Source of the DNA: Streptosporangium amethystogenes
Lineage (GTDB): Bacteria; Actinomycetota; Actinomycetes; Streptosporangiales; Streptosporangiaceae
Direction: 5' to 3'
Assembly: GCF_000721075.1 (NCBI RefSeq)
Contig: NZ_JOEQ01000017.1
Location: forward strand, 101,418 to 165,417
Length of the DNA stretch: 64,000 nt
Part shown: positions 1-10,650 of the stretch, one piece after another
Position numbering within the stretch: position 1 is the first letter of the stretch
Layout: each line of letters opens with the position of its first letter
Translations under genes and position numbers: made by a program
The notes under the pieces: generated by a model
The model's input: only the letters and a program-made list of their open reading frames with translations
Databases searched by the model: none
What the model was told of the DNA's origin: nothing

Positions 1-2418
<2,418 letters not shown>

Positions 2419-2554
2419 ACGATCTCCTTCACGCCGGGCGGGGTCGTCCCGCCGGGGAAAGCGACATGGCATGTGCATGATCTTTACAAACCATGTCAAG
2501 AATCGTGAATCGATCTTGTCGTTTTTTCAAGTACTTGACACGTTAAAAGGGGAT

Positions 2555-2719
2555 ATGTCAGAAGAATTAACGCGGGAGGCCGGTGCCCAGATATCGGCCG
2601 CCGAGGCGCGGCCGGTCTCCGGGCCGAGCGCCCGGATGGACCGGATCCCGCCGGAGGCGCCGCGGGCGGCGAACATGATCACCCAAGATCATGAAACGTC
2701 GGGGGCCGACCGACGGTGA
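2555..2719 (+). CDS. Possible 54-residue small protein in the protease/TetR intergenic gap
   Basis: The 328 bases between the protease and the TetR gene are AT-richer than their surroundings. They hold this short frame (MSEELTREAG...), preceded by AAAAGGGG only two bases before the ATG and by a TTGACA box at 2535-2540. A 10-bp palindrome CAAGTACTTG lies at 2528-2537. Inside the frame sits an inverted repeat CATGATC/GATCATG (2674-2693). No family is recognised and the ribosome-site spacing is poor, so the stretch may simply be promoter DNA for the protease. Confidence 0.2.
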   Translation: MSEELTREAGAQISAAEARPVSGPSARMDRIPPEAPRAANMITQDHETSGADRR

Positions 2720-2746
2720 ACACTCGGGCACCGTGACTCCTGGGAG

Positions 2747-3436
2747 CTACTCGTCCAGGTGCGTCCGGGGGGCGGAAGGTTGCCGCACGGCCGTGTAGCG
2801 GCGCAGGTCATCGCCAGTGAGCGGAGCCCCGGGAAGGGTGAGCTCCGATCCGGCGCGCAGGCCGCTCAGCATGATCTCCAGCACGCGGGCCATGGCTTGT
2901 CCGCCGGGCATGTCCGGCGGTGTGTAGATCTGCAGGGTCATCAGCAGGGCGATGTCGCCGGGGCCGATGTCATCGCGCAGGGTTCCGTCCGCCTGCGCCT
3001 GTTCGGTCATCCGCAGGACGACGGCGATCACCCGCTGCCGCATCTCGTGCAGGTCGCGGCCGGTTCGGATCTGCTGGTGCAGGTGCGGCTCGAGCTTCGC
3101 CGGCAGTGCACCCAGCCGCAGTTCGGCGCAGATGCGCAGGAAGCGGCACAGTGCGTGCCAGGCGTCGGGCTCTTCACGCCAGGCGGTCTCCGCCAGGTCG
3201 ACCAGGCGTAGCAGGCTCTCCTCGCCGACGGCGCGGAGCAGTGCGTCCCGGTCGGGGAAGCGGCGGTACAGCGTGCCGATGCCGACGCCCGCCCGGCGTG
3301 CCACCTCCTCCAGGGGTACGTCGACGCCCTGCTCCAGGAACAGCTTCTGGGCGGCTGCGACGATCAGGTCCCGGTTGCGGCGCGCGTCGGCGCGCAGCCC
3401 CGTCGTCTCCTGAGGTTTCTTCGTCTCCACTGCCAC
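2747..3436 (-). CDS. TetR/AcrR-family transcriptional repressor
   Basis: A TetR-type regulator of about 229 residues. The N-terminal DNA-binding helix-turn-helix is plain: RRNRDLIVAAAQKLFLEQG, then EVARRAGVGIGTLYRRFPDR. The C-terminal ligand domain is not specific enough to name an effector. It is divergent from the flavin monooxygenase at 3520, a common arrangement in which the repressor controls the enzyme and itself. The GTG at 3436 is preferred because a longer in-frame start at 3502 would place coding sequence over the promoter/operator region, but no strong ribosome site distinguishes them. Confidence 0.85.
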   Translation of the reverse strand: MAVETKKPQETTGLRADARRNRDLIVAAAQKLFLEQGVDVPLEEVARRAGVGIGTLYRRFPDRDALLRAVGEESLLRLVDLAETAWREEPDAWHALCRFLRICAELRLGALPAKLEPHLHQQIRTGRDLHEMRQRVIAVVLRMTEQAQADGTLRDDIGPGDIALLMTLQIYTPPDMPGGQAMARVLEIMLSGLRAGSELTLPGAPLTGDDLRRYTAVRQPSAPRTHLDE

Positions 3437-3448
3437 CTCAACCAGTAA

Positions 3449-3500
3449 TTGGACGGTTTTCCTCCGCTTAGGATACCGTGCATCAAAGTGGAGGAAATTC
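3449..3500. promoter_or_regulatory. Divergent promoter/operator between TetR gene and monooxygenase
   Basis: This interval contains an inverted repeat, TTTCCTCC (3458-3465) facing GGAGGAAA (3490-3497). A TTGGAC box at 3449-3454 lies about 17 bases before a GATACC-like -10 element reading rightward. Its position between a TetR repressor and its divergent partner makes it the natural operator. The promoter assignment is by eye. Confidence 0.4.
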
Positions 3501-3519
3501 ATCCGTTTAGTGAGGTGTC

Positions 3520-4698
3520 ATGAGCGAGCGCACAGTGCTGATCTCCGGGGCCGGCGTCGGCGGGCCGACCCTGGCCTACTGGCTGGCCCGGTACGGCTTC
3601 CGCGTCACCGTCGTCGAACGCGCCCGGGGGTTACGCTCCAGCGGGAACCCGGTGGACGTCAGAGGACGCGCCGTGGACGTCGCCGAACGGATGGGCCTGC
3701 TGTCCCGGCTGCGCGAGGCCGCCACCGGCACGACGGGAGTCAGCCTCGTCAACGCCTCGGGCAGGCGGGTCGGCCGGATCGACATGCGCGCCATGCAGCA
3801 GGCGGGCGAGGTCGAGCTGCCACGCGGCGATCTGGCGTCGATCCTGTACCAGGCGAGCCGCGACCACGCCGAGTTCCTCTTCGACGACTCCATCGCGACC
3901 CTCGATCAGGACGAGCACGGAGTCGAGGTCACCTTCGACCGCGCCGGCCCCCGCCGCTTCGACCTGGTGATCGGGGCCGACGGCCTGCACTCGACGACGC
4001 GCCGGCTGGCGTTCGCAGCAGAGGGCGAACTCGTGCACCACATGGGCCTCTACGTCGCCACGACACCGCTCGGCGGCCGGTCCGGACCCGGCCGGGACAT
4101 CCTCATGCACAACACGCCCGGCAAGACGGTCGCCGTCAGCCCCACCCCCAGCGGCGATCTGGCGTTCTTCCTCTACCGCAGCCCGGCCGAACCCGGCTTC
4201 GACCACCGCGACACCGAGCAGCACAAGCGGCTGCTGACCCGCGCGTTCGCGGACGTGTCCTGGCGGGCGCCCGAACTGCTGGAGCGGGTGCGCACCGCCG
4301 AGGACCTCTACTTCGACTCGGTCAGCCAGGTGCGCCTACCCCGCTGGTGGAACGGCCGGGTCGCGCTCCTCGGCGATGCCGCGTCCTGCGTGTCACTGTT
4401 CGGAGACGGCTCCACCCTGGCCATGGCGGGGGCGTTCACCCTCGCCGAGGAACTGGCCGCCGCCCCGGACGACCTCCAGGCGGCCTTCCGCCGATACGAG
4501 ATCACGCACCGACGCCTGGTGGATCCCAAGCAGCGCAACATCGGACAGGCTTCGGCGCTCCTCGTCCCCGCGACCCGACGCGGCATCCTGGCGAGGAACC
4601 TGGCCGTCCGCCTGTGGCCCGCCGTGGCCGTCGCCGCACGGCTGAGGCGTACCCTCAGCAGGCCTCCGGCAGCACCGCGACACCTCCGATCCAGATGA
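3520..4698 (+). CDS. FAD-dependent aromatic-type monooxygenase (PHBH/TetX-like)
   Basis: A 392-residue class A flavoprotein monooxygenase, expected to hydroxylate a small aromatic or polyketide-like substrate using NAD(P)H and O2 in the cytoplasm. It shows the N-terminal Rossmann motif GAGVGG (10-15), the ERARG ribose-binding region, the central DG motif LVIGADGLHS (about 149-158) and the GD motif ALLGDAAS with the downstream FGDGSTLAMAGA flavin-binding segment. Length is normal for the family. The divergent TetR gene suggests substrate-inducible expression, for example drug inactivation or detoxification. The substrate cannot be read from sequence. Confidence 0.9.
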   Translation: MSERTVLISGAGVGGPTLAYWLARYGFRVTVVERARGLRSSGNPVDVRGRAVDVAERMGLLSRLREAATGTTGVSLVNASGRRVGRIDMRAMQQAGEVELPRGDLASILYQASRDHAEFLFDDSIATLDQDEHGVEVTFDRAGPRRFDLVIGADGLHSTTRRLAFAAEGELVHHMGLYVATTPLGGRSGPGRDILMHNTPGKTVAVSPTPSGDLAFFLYRSPAEPGFDHRDTEQHKRLLTRAFADVSWRAPELLERVRTAEDLYFDSVSQVRLPRWWNGRVALLGDAASCVSLFGDGSTLAMAGAFTLAEELAAAPDDLQAAFRRYEITHRRLVDPKQRNIGQASALLVPATRRGILARNLAVRLWPAVAVAARLRRTLSRPPAAPRHLRSR

Positions 4699-4731
4699 TC
4701 GTCACCCCTGCACGCGAACTCGTACGCCGGC

Positions 4732-5346
4732 TCAGTCCCAGTCGTGGTCCCCCGGAAGCAGCACCATGTTGTGGGCACCCAGGATGTCCACCATCTCGTT
4801 GAACTTCTCGTCCGGCCAGGGGGCTGGATCCCGCTCCGTCTCGCCGTATGCCAGGAAGAAGGACTCGGGTCCGGCGGGTGTGTAGAAGACGAGGAGTCTG
4901 GCCGGCTCCGAGCCACTGTTCCTGAAACCGTGGCGCGTGCCTTTGGGGATGTACACGAAATCGCCCGGACCGGCCAGGATCCTCTCGTTCCCGTTGATGA
5001 ACTCGAATTCCCCGGAGAGGATGTAGAAGGCTTCGTCTTCCTTCAAGTGGATGTGCGGGACGTTGCCGTGGTCGGGCTCGATGAGACCGTCCATGAAGGC
5101 GAACGCGCCGTCGGCCTGTTCTCCGGTGACCTTGACCGCGAACGTCTCATGTCCGGTGAGCCGGACGACGCCCCCGTCCTTGCGGACGGCGCGATCCGAG
5201 CCGCCTACGACCTCACACCGACCCCGGCCCTGAGCGAGGCCATTGAGGTGCTCCAGGCCGGACGCTCCCGTAGCTGAAGCTCGGCCCGAACGCAGCTGAG
5301 GCTCGGTCCGGGCGCGAATAACTCCGCACTCCCCAGACTCGGTCAC
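4732..5346 (-). CDS. Cupin-domain protein
   Basis: A 204-residue protein whose C-terminal 145 residues form a single cupin barrel. The first metal motif is visible (PHIHLKEDEAFYILSGEFEF), and the second ends in GTRHGF. Such proteins are small dioxygenases, isomerases or sensors, and the exact activity is not evident. The GTG start at 5346 is supported by AGGAGAG six bases upstream. The first ~60 residues are low-complexity and unlike a normal cupin N-terminus, so they may be a fused or replaced leader. It converges with the monooxygenase. Confidence 0.8.
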   Translation of the reverse strand: MTESGECGVIRARTEPQLRSGRASATGASGLEHLNGLAQGRGRCEVVGGSDRAVRKDGGVVRLTGHETFAVKVTGEQADGAFAFMDGLIEPDHGNVPHIHLKEDEAFYILSGEFEFINGNERILAGPGDFVYIPKGTRHGFRNSGSEPARLLVFYTPAGPESFFLAYGETERDPAPWPDEKFNEMVDILGAHNMVLLPGDHDWD

Positions 5347-5551
5347 GTCTCTCCTGGATGTCCATCGGGGCGTGACAGTCTCTGCCAGAGCCCCAGTACG
5401 GCCGGACCGCGTTCACCTCCAGGGAGATGGCGTGCGGGTGATCAAGCCCGGCGTTGGCACGGGTGAGATCCGTGTGACAAGAGACGGCCACTCCGTAATC
5501 CGTCGCCTCGCCTGTCTCCCCTGAGACCAGCGGGCCGGCTCGGTGGCGCTT

Positions 5552-5854
5552 TCAGCCAAGGTAGAGCCGTTCGACAAAGGCACCCCGCTCGGTTCGCTTG
5601 GCCTCCGCGGCCTTCTCGATGTCCGCCCACTCGTGCCCGTGCACCTTCGCGATGGCCCGCAGCACTTCGAGCACGTCGGCGATCTCCCCCGCCACCTCGG
5701 TCACCGCGGCCTCGCGCAGCTCCGCCGCCTCCTCGGACAGCTTCTCCAGCAGCGCCGCGCGGTAGTCGTCCTCCCCGAGCACGGTCACCACCGGCTCCCC
5801 GCCATGCTCCCGAATGATCTCCGGAATCCTGTCCCGCACGAGTTTCCCCACCAC
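5552..5854 (-). CDS. MazG-like / phosphoribosyl-ATP pyrophosphohydrolase-family house-cleaning protein
   Basis: A 100-residue all-alpha nucleotide pyrophosphohydrolase-like protein. It starts GKLVRDRIPEII, the hallmark of the small PRA-PH-like family. The metal-binding EExxE-type helices follow: LSEEAAELREAA and EIADVLEVL. These proteins hydrolyse non-canonical or excess nucleoside triphosphates. It is a stand-alone gene with a GTG start. About 200 bases upstream hold no recognisable gene. Confidence 0.85.
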   Translation of the reverse strand: MVGKLVRDRIPEIIREHGGEPVVTVLGEDDYRAALLEKLSEEAAELREAAVTEVAGEIADVLEVLRAIAKVHGHEWADIEKAAEAKRTERGAFVERLYLG

Positions 5855-5987
5855 AGAGCACTCCTTCGCGCACGTACGGCTTCCTTCGGAAAACCCAGAG
5901 ACTACCGGGCTCCTCCGTCGTGCGCGTTTCCCTGCACGAGCGGTGAAAATGGCCTGTATTTCGGCAAATACACACCAAGGGCGGCGG

Positions 5988-7001
5988 ATGGATTTCTCTC
6001 ACTGGGAACAGAGCCCACGCTCCTCATGGCGCATGGCCGTACTGGTAGGGGCGAACACCCGCACCTACAAGTTCGCCCTCGGCTCCGCGCTCCTGTACGC
6101 CGCCGCCGAAGACCGGTCGGAGATCCTGCTCCGGGACCTGGCGGTGCCGTACGCGATGGAGCTGGTACGGCATCTCGGCCAGGCACCGCAGATGCGCCAG
6201 CGCGCGGAGCGGGGAGAGTCGGACTTCCTCTCCGTGGCCGAACGGGAGGCCGCCGAATCACTCAGGCTTGGAAGTCCCACCGAAGAACTACTGGTGGCGG
6301 CCATCAAGTCCATGCCCGAGATGGTGATGCAGAAGTTCCACAACCTGCCCAGCGGAGGAGCGAAGGTGCCGCACCGCTTCTACGAGGTGACCGGCCGCTC
6401 CCCCGAACAGGTCGTCCGGTTGAGCAGGGAACTCCGCGACATCGCCCAGTCGGAGCAGGCCCCGACCCTGCGGGGCGAGCTGTCAGCCCGCTGGAGCATC
6501 GTGGAGACGTCCTTCGCCATCGGGATCGGCCAGAGCCTGATCCATGAGGGTGTCGTCGCGGACCTGACCACCCTGCAGATCACCGACAAACAGCGTCGCC
6601 GATCGGTCACCGGCGTCACGGACGCGGTCATCGGCTTCCAACGCGGCCTCTGCCTGATCTGCGCGGACCCCATCGCGCTGGGCATCGACAGCATCGCCGT
6701 CGACCACGTGTTCCCCTTCTCGTTCAGGAGGCTCCTTCCCTCCGGCGGCAAGGGGATGGCACCCGACCTGGACGCGATCTGGAACCTGGCTCCCACCCAC
6801 GCGGGGTGCAACGGCCAGAAGAGCAACCGGCTCCCCACGGAGCAGGAGATGTTCAGACTCGCGCAGCGGAACGAGGCCATCATGCAGTCGCCATATCCGC
6901 TCAAGAAGACCCTGGCCCTGACCCTGGAGCACAGCGGGTACAAAAACCCCCAGCCAGGCGCTTGGTTCACATTCATTCGGCACGTACGTGGCCTCTTTTG
7001 A
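5988..7001 (+). CDS. HNH-endonuclease-domain protein
   Basis: A protein of about 337 residues whose C-terminal part carries an HNH nuclease fold: CLICADP, then AVDHVFPFSF, then WNLAPTHAGCNGQKSNRLP. These supply the Cys pairs, the His and the Asn of the motif. The N-terminal two thirds are helical and not assigned to a family. They may act as a specificity or regulatory module. The ATG at 5988 is preferred because AAGGGCGG lies just upstream. A start at 5949 is also in frame. Defence or mobile-element roles are typical of stand-alone HNH proteins, but here this is inference. Confidence 0.75.
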   Translation: MDFSHWEQSPRSSWRMAVLVGANTRTYKFALGSALLYAAAEDRSEILLRDLAVPYAMELVRHLGQAPQMRQRAERGESDFLSVAEREAAESLRLGSPTEELLVAAIKSMPEMVMQKFHNLPSGGAKVPHRFYEVTGRSPEQVVRLSRELRDIAQSEQAPTLRGELSARWSIVETSFAIGIGQSLIHEGVVADLTTLQITDKQRRRSVTGVTDAVIGFQRGLCLICADPIALGIDSIAVDHVFPFSFRRLLPSGGKGMAPDLDAIWNLAPTHAGCNGQKSNRLPTEQEMFRLAQRNEAIMQSPYPLKKTLALTLEHSGYKNPQPGAWFTFIRHVRGLF

Positions 7002-7066
7002 CGCATCACCTTCTGCGGAGCCGAGACCGGCGGCATGAGTCCTGGTCATCGCCACCGGTCCCGGGG

Positions 7067-7621
7067 TCAAGAGGGCAGGTGATGGTCAGGGAAGGCCGGT
7101 GCCCACGGTTGCGTGGGAAGGTAGGCACCGGCCTTCGGGGGCGGTCCGTCGTCCGGCACGGGGGCACTCGGACACGGACCGGTCTTGGTGGGCAGCGCGA
7201 ACCCGACGGCCTTGCCGGGGGTCCCGGTGGCGCACATCCGGGTCACGTACGCCCGGCAGCGCCCCTTGGACAGTGCGTGCAGCAGCCCGCGCCCGCGCTG
7301 ATCGGGTTCGTCACCGCAGGCACGCAGCCGATCGAGGATGGCGGGGATACCGTCGAGGTCCCGGTCTGCGTCGATGACCTCGCACCAGGACGACTCACCG
7401 TCCACGAAGACGACACGCAACTCGAAGGGCTGCCAGCCGTGCTCCTCGGCGTTGGCCGCCAACTCGGCGACGGCACTCTCGGCGTCGCTGAGCTCCTCGC
7501 CATCGAAGCCCGCGTTCTGGAGCACCTGCCTGACAACGGCTCTGGCCCGATGAGCGGCGGAGCCGGGCCGCAGGGTCTTCACCAGTACGCGGTAGTCGTG
7601 GAGCCTGATCGAGGGGGCCAC
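7067..7621 (-). CDS. ATP-binding protein of the anti-sigma-factor (RsbW/SpoIIAB-like) family
   Basis: A 184-residue GHKL-type ATPase domain. The N-box region reads SAVAELAANAEEHG, followed by the ID-AD loop and the G-box region QRGRGLLHAL. In actinomycetes these small kinases act as anti-sigma switches or regulators beside XRE/DUF397 genes. The GTG at 7621 follows a GGGAGGT ribosome site at the normal distance. The upstream side runs within 40 bases into a transposase reading the other way, so its native promoter may be lost. A long hairpin overlaps the last codons. Confidence 0.82.
   Translation of the reverse strand: MAPSIRLHDYRVLVKTLRPGSAAHRARAVVRQVLQNAGFDGEELSDAESAVAELAANAEEHGWQPFELRVVFVDGESSWCEVIDADRDLDGIPAILDRLRACGDEPDQRGRGLLHALSKGRCRAYVTRMCATGTPGKAVGFALPTKTGPCPSAPVPDDGPPPKAGAYLPTQPWAPAFPDHHLPS
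7091..7136. terminator. Strong hairpin at the 3' end of the ATP-binding protein gene
   Basis: A perfect 13-bp inverted repeat, GAAGGCCGGTGCC (7091-7103) and its complement (7124-7136), with a nested CACG/CGTG stem in the loop. It overlaps the final codons of the leftward gene. The position and the stem strength fit a factor-independent-like terminator or a bidirectional stop between this gene and the HNH gene at 5988-7001. Confidence 0.6.
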
Positions 7622-7652
7622 GCCGTACCTCCCGGGTCTCGTCGGCGGGCTG

Positions 7653-8408
7653 TTGTCCAACCACACCCTGATTCGCCTGGCCGAACTCATCCGCACCCGG
7701 CACGCCGAACGTCGCTCCCGGTGGCGGAAGTTAGACTCGGCGCAGCAGGCGCTACTGGTCCTGGCCCATTTGCGCAATGGCGACACCTACGCCCGCCTGG
7801 CCGCCGGTTTCGCCGTGGGGACCACCACGGCCTGGCGCTATGTTCGCGAAGCCGTCGATCTCCTGGCCGACCTGGCCGACGACGTGCACGCCGCCGTCGA
7901 GCGCGCATCCTGGCTGGTCTACACCATCCTGGACGGCACTCTCATTCCGATTGACCGCCTCGCCGACGAGCGGCCGTATTACAGCGGCAAACACAAGCGA
8001 CATGGAATGAACGTGCAACTGCTGGCCGACCCCATGGGCCGACTGGTGTGGGCCTCGCCCGCGTTGCCGGGCGCCGTGCACGACGTGAGCGCCGCTCGGA
8101 AGGTCGGCCTAATCGACGCCTTGACCAGCGCCGACGTGAAGACCTTTGCGGACAAGGGTTATCAAGGCGCGGGCGCCACGATTCGGACGCCGTTCAAGCG
8201 ACATCGCCATCGGCCCTGGTTGTCGCGCAGGCAGCGGGATGTCAACCGCGCCCACGCTCGTATCCGGGCCATCGGTGAGCGTGGCGTCGCGACCTTGAAG
8301 GGCTGGAAGGTGCTGACCAAGCTGTGCTGTTGCCCGCATCGAGCGACAGCGTTCGTGCAGGCGATCCTTGTGCTGCAGCTCGTGGAAGAAGGCCACTACT
8401 CAGGATGA
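7653..8408 (+). mobile_element. IS5-family DDE transposase, left end of element apparently missing
   Basis: A 251-residue transposase of the DDE_Tnp_4 type. It has a helix-turn-helix at about 45-67 (FAVGTTTAWRYVREAVDLL) and catalytic D94 (ILDGT), D167 (FADKGY) and E209 (AIGERGVATLKGW). The only start is a TTG at 7653, without a good ribosome site. An inverted-repeat-like end can be suspected after the stop (around GATGAAATGG, 8404-8413). No matching left end is seen before 7653, where the ATP-binding protein gene begins. The copy is probably immobile. Confidence 0.8.
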
Positions 8409-8450
8409 AATGGTTCTTATTGTGTCGGTGGGCGCTGCAAGCATGACGGG

Positions 8451-9074
8451 ATGATCGCGACTCCTGACGACTACTCCTGGTTCTCCCCCGAGCGCTTCCC
8501 CGGCCTGGCGGACGCCTACTGCTTCACCTACGTCCGCGGCCTGACGCTTGAGGAAGTGGTGATCCGGCTCGGCGTCCGGGTTGAAGACTGCTCTCGCGTG
8601 ACGCTTGATGGGCTGATCCGGTGGCAAACCTTCGGTGCCGTCGCCGTTGGAGACTGGGTACTCCTCGTTGAGGCCAACGGCGGGCTCGGCGTCACCGAAG
8701 AGATCATCATGCCGCTGTCGGCGGGCACCCGTCTCGTCTCCCACTTCTACCTCGACGTCGATGACATGGACTACTTCTACTGGATCGACGACGGGAAGAT
8801 CCGGTTCGAGTTCGCGCACGACGAAGGCTATTCCCACCGGATCGAAGACGGGAGGATCCAGTTCATGGCCAGGCCCCACGAAAGCTACTCAGAGGAGATG
8901 CCGGACGAACTCGCAGAGATTCTGGAGCGGATCGACTCCCCCGTCTACTCGATCGCCGCCCCCCACAAAGGGCCGGCGTTCCTCATGGCCGAGTGCCTCA
9001 CCGGGATCACGATGACGCCGCAACTGCTGGAGAAGTCCACCTATCTGTGCGGAGTCGTTCCCGGATCGAGGTGA
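8451..9074 (+). CDS. DUF6461-family protein
   Basis: A 207-residue acidic protein matching the actinobacterial DUF6461 layout: an N-terminal YCFTYVRGLTLEEV segment, a central VGDWVLLVEANGG core, then SAGTRLVSHFY and an aromatic/acidic DMDYFYWIDDGKIRFEF stretch. No catalytic motif is visible and the function is unknown. A second member lies at 20490-21107. It is the first gene beyond the transposase remnant and may have been separated from its original neighbours. Confidence 0.7.
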   Translation: MIATPDDYSWFSPERFPGLADAYCFTYVRGLTLEEVVIRLGVRVEDCSRVTLDGLIRWQTFGAVAVGDWVLLVEANGGLGVTEEIIMPLSAGTRLVSHFYLDVDDMDYFYWIDDGKIRFEFAHDEGYSHRIEDGRIQFMARPHESYSEEMPDELAEILERIDSPVYSIAAPHKGPAFLMAECLTGITMTPQLLEKSTYLCGVVPGSR

Positions 9075-9199
9075 GCAGGATCCATCGTCTACAGCTCCCG
9101 CGGGTTGGTAGGCGGACAGTGGATCACTTCGCTGCACGCTCCTGCAGGTTTCACGGGGGCACTGTTCTCCGCAGGCCTGCCGCACCAGGCCATCAGGAT

Positions 9200-10006
9200 G
9201 AAAAAGCCTCACTGCGCAAACTCGACGACCAGCACGGTGGCGGCGCGCTCAGCCTGCGCTACATCACCAGCGAACTACGCAACGTCCTCGACCTGGTCCA
9301 ATGCGCCGACTACGAACCCGCCGTCGGACACCAGCTCCTGACCATCGTCGCCGACCTCGCCCAGCTCGTCGGCTGGGTCCACTTCGACGCCCAGCGCCCC
9401 GGTGCCGCCGAACGCTACCTGTTGCTCAGCGAACGCATCGCCCGAGGACTGGGCGAGCTGGGCCGCGCCGCCAACGCCATCGGCATGCTCGCCTACATCT
9501 CCGCCTTCACCGGCCGCGTCGCCACCGCCGCAGCCTCCGCCGGAGACCTCTCCACCTTCCGCCAGGCCGCAGAGAAGGCCCGGCAACTGCTGGACTCAGC
9601 CGAGGTCGCCCCGACCTACCTCTACTACCTGGAGCCCGACCAGCTGACCGCCGAGACCGGGCAGGCCCTCGTCGTCCTGGGCGAGCAGATGACCGTCTAC
9701 CGCAAACCTCTGCTCAACGAGGCCATCGGCCTACTCTCCCCGATCTCCGCAGTCGGCGCCCGCCCCGACTACCCACGCTCCGCCCTGCTGCACGGCACCT
9801 TCCTCACCCACGCCCACCTGCTACGCGGTGACATGGAAGCGGCAGTCGACGCGGGCCGGGCCGCGCTCACCCGGCTGGACGAGGTCCAATCGGTCCGCGC
9901 ACTCACCTACCTACGCCGCCTGCGCCCGGCCTTCGCCCACCGCAGCCGCTCCCCGAAGGTCGCGGCCTTCCTCCCCCACCTCGACACCGCCCTGGCCCAG
10001 ATATGA
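9200..10006 (+). pseudogene. XRE/TPR-type regulator lacking its DNA-binding head
   Basis: The readable frame from about 9200 resembles the C-terminal tetratricopeptide-like half of actinomycete XRE regulators (LRKLDDQHGGG, then VGHQLLTIVADLAQLVGWVHFDAQ). The helix-turn-helix and the linker that should precede it are absent. The DNA between the DUF6461 stop and 9200 gives only unrelated sequence in this frame. The ATG of the GNAT gene overlaps its stop, the normal operon arrangement for this pair. It is therefore a deletion product rather than a designed small protein. The intact relative is at 11550-12929. Confidence 0.7.
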
Positions 10007-10539
10007 TCGCCACCCGCTTCCTCATCCGACCCCGCCCCTACGACCACCCGGACGCCATCCGCCTGGTCCGCGCACTCTTCGACGACCAGCAACAGCGCTA
10101 CGGCTACGCCGACCCCTTCGAAGCCGACCCCGCCTCCTACGCCCCGCCCCTCGGCCTGTTCCTTGTCGGCTACCTCAACACCGTCCCGGTGACCTGCGGC
10201 GGCTACCGCACCTTCGACGAACCCACCCACACCATCGAGATCAAGAAGATGTACACCGTCCCCCGCCTTCGCGGCCTGGGCCTGGGTGAACGCCTCCTGA
10301 CCACCCTCGAACACCACGCCGCGCGAGGTGGGGCACAGCGCTCCATCCTGGAAACCAGAGTCCGCAACACCGCCGCCCTCGCCCTCTACACCGGCATCGG
10401 CTACCAACCAAAGGCTCGTCCTGCACTGCACGCACGGCGAAGACAAGCCGTGGGCCGTGTATGCCGAGGCGCCCGTCATCCCTCCCGAGGAGGAGAAGGC
10501 ATAGGGCCTTCGGCATCAACCCCAGCCAGACCAGTTTGA
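10003..10539 (+). CDS. GNAT acetyltransferase with an anomalous C-terminus
   Basis: A GNAT-fold N-acetyltransferase. Motif A with the acetyl-CoA loop reads PRLRGLGLGERLLTTLE and motif B reads NTAALALYTGIGYQP. The ATGA overlap couples it to the preceding XRE remnant. After GIGYQP (about residue 136) the reading frame turns arginine-rich and unlike GNAT tails. The +1 frame from 10412 reads naturally (RLVLHCTHGEDKPWAVYAEA...) and stops at 10502-10504. A frameshift or a fusion to the end of another gene is likely. Activity is uncertain. Confidence 0.7.
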   Translation: MIATRFLIRPRPYDHPDAIRLVRALFDDQQQRYGYADPFEADPASYAPPLGLFLVGYLNTVPVTCGGYRTFDEPTHTIEIKKMYTVPRLRGLGLGERLLTTLEHHAARGGAQRSILETRVRNTAALALYTGIGYQPKARPALHARRRQAVGRVCRGARHPSRGGEGIGPSASTPARPV

Positions 10540-10650
10540 AGCTGTGTTTCCCGCATACTCAGCAAGTGGGACGCGTGCGTCTTCGCTGACCGGCTTAGTG
10601 ATCGAGCAGAGACGGATAGGTTCCCGATGCAGGGGGGTAGCGTTCGGCGC

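Noticed and set aside
5347..5551. A hidden gene between the cupin and MazG-like genes
   Set aside because: Short frames exist in both directions but none has a family-like sequence or a ribosome site.
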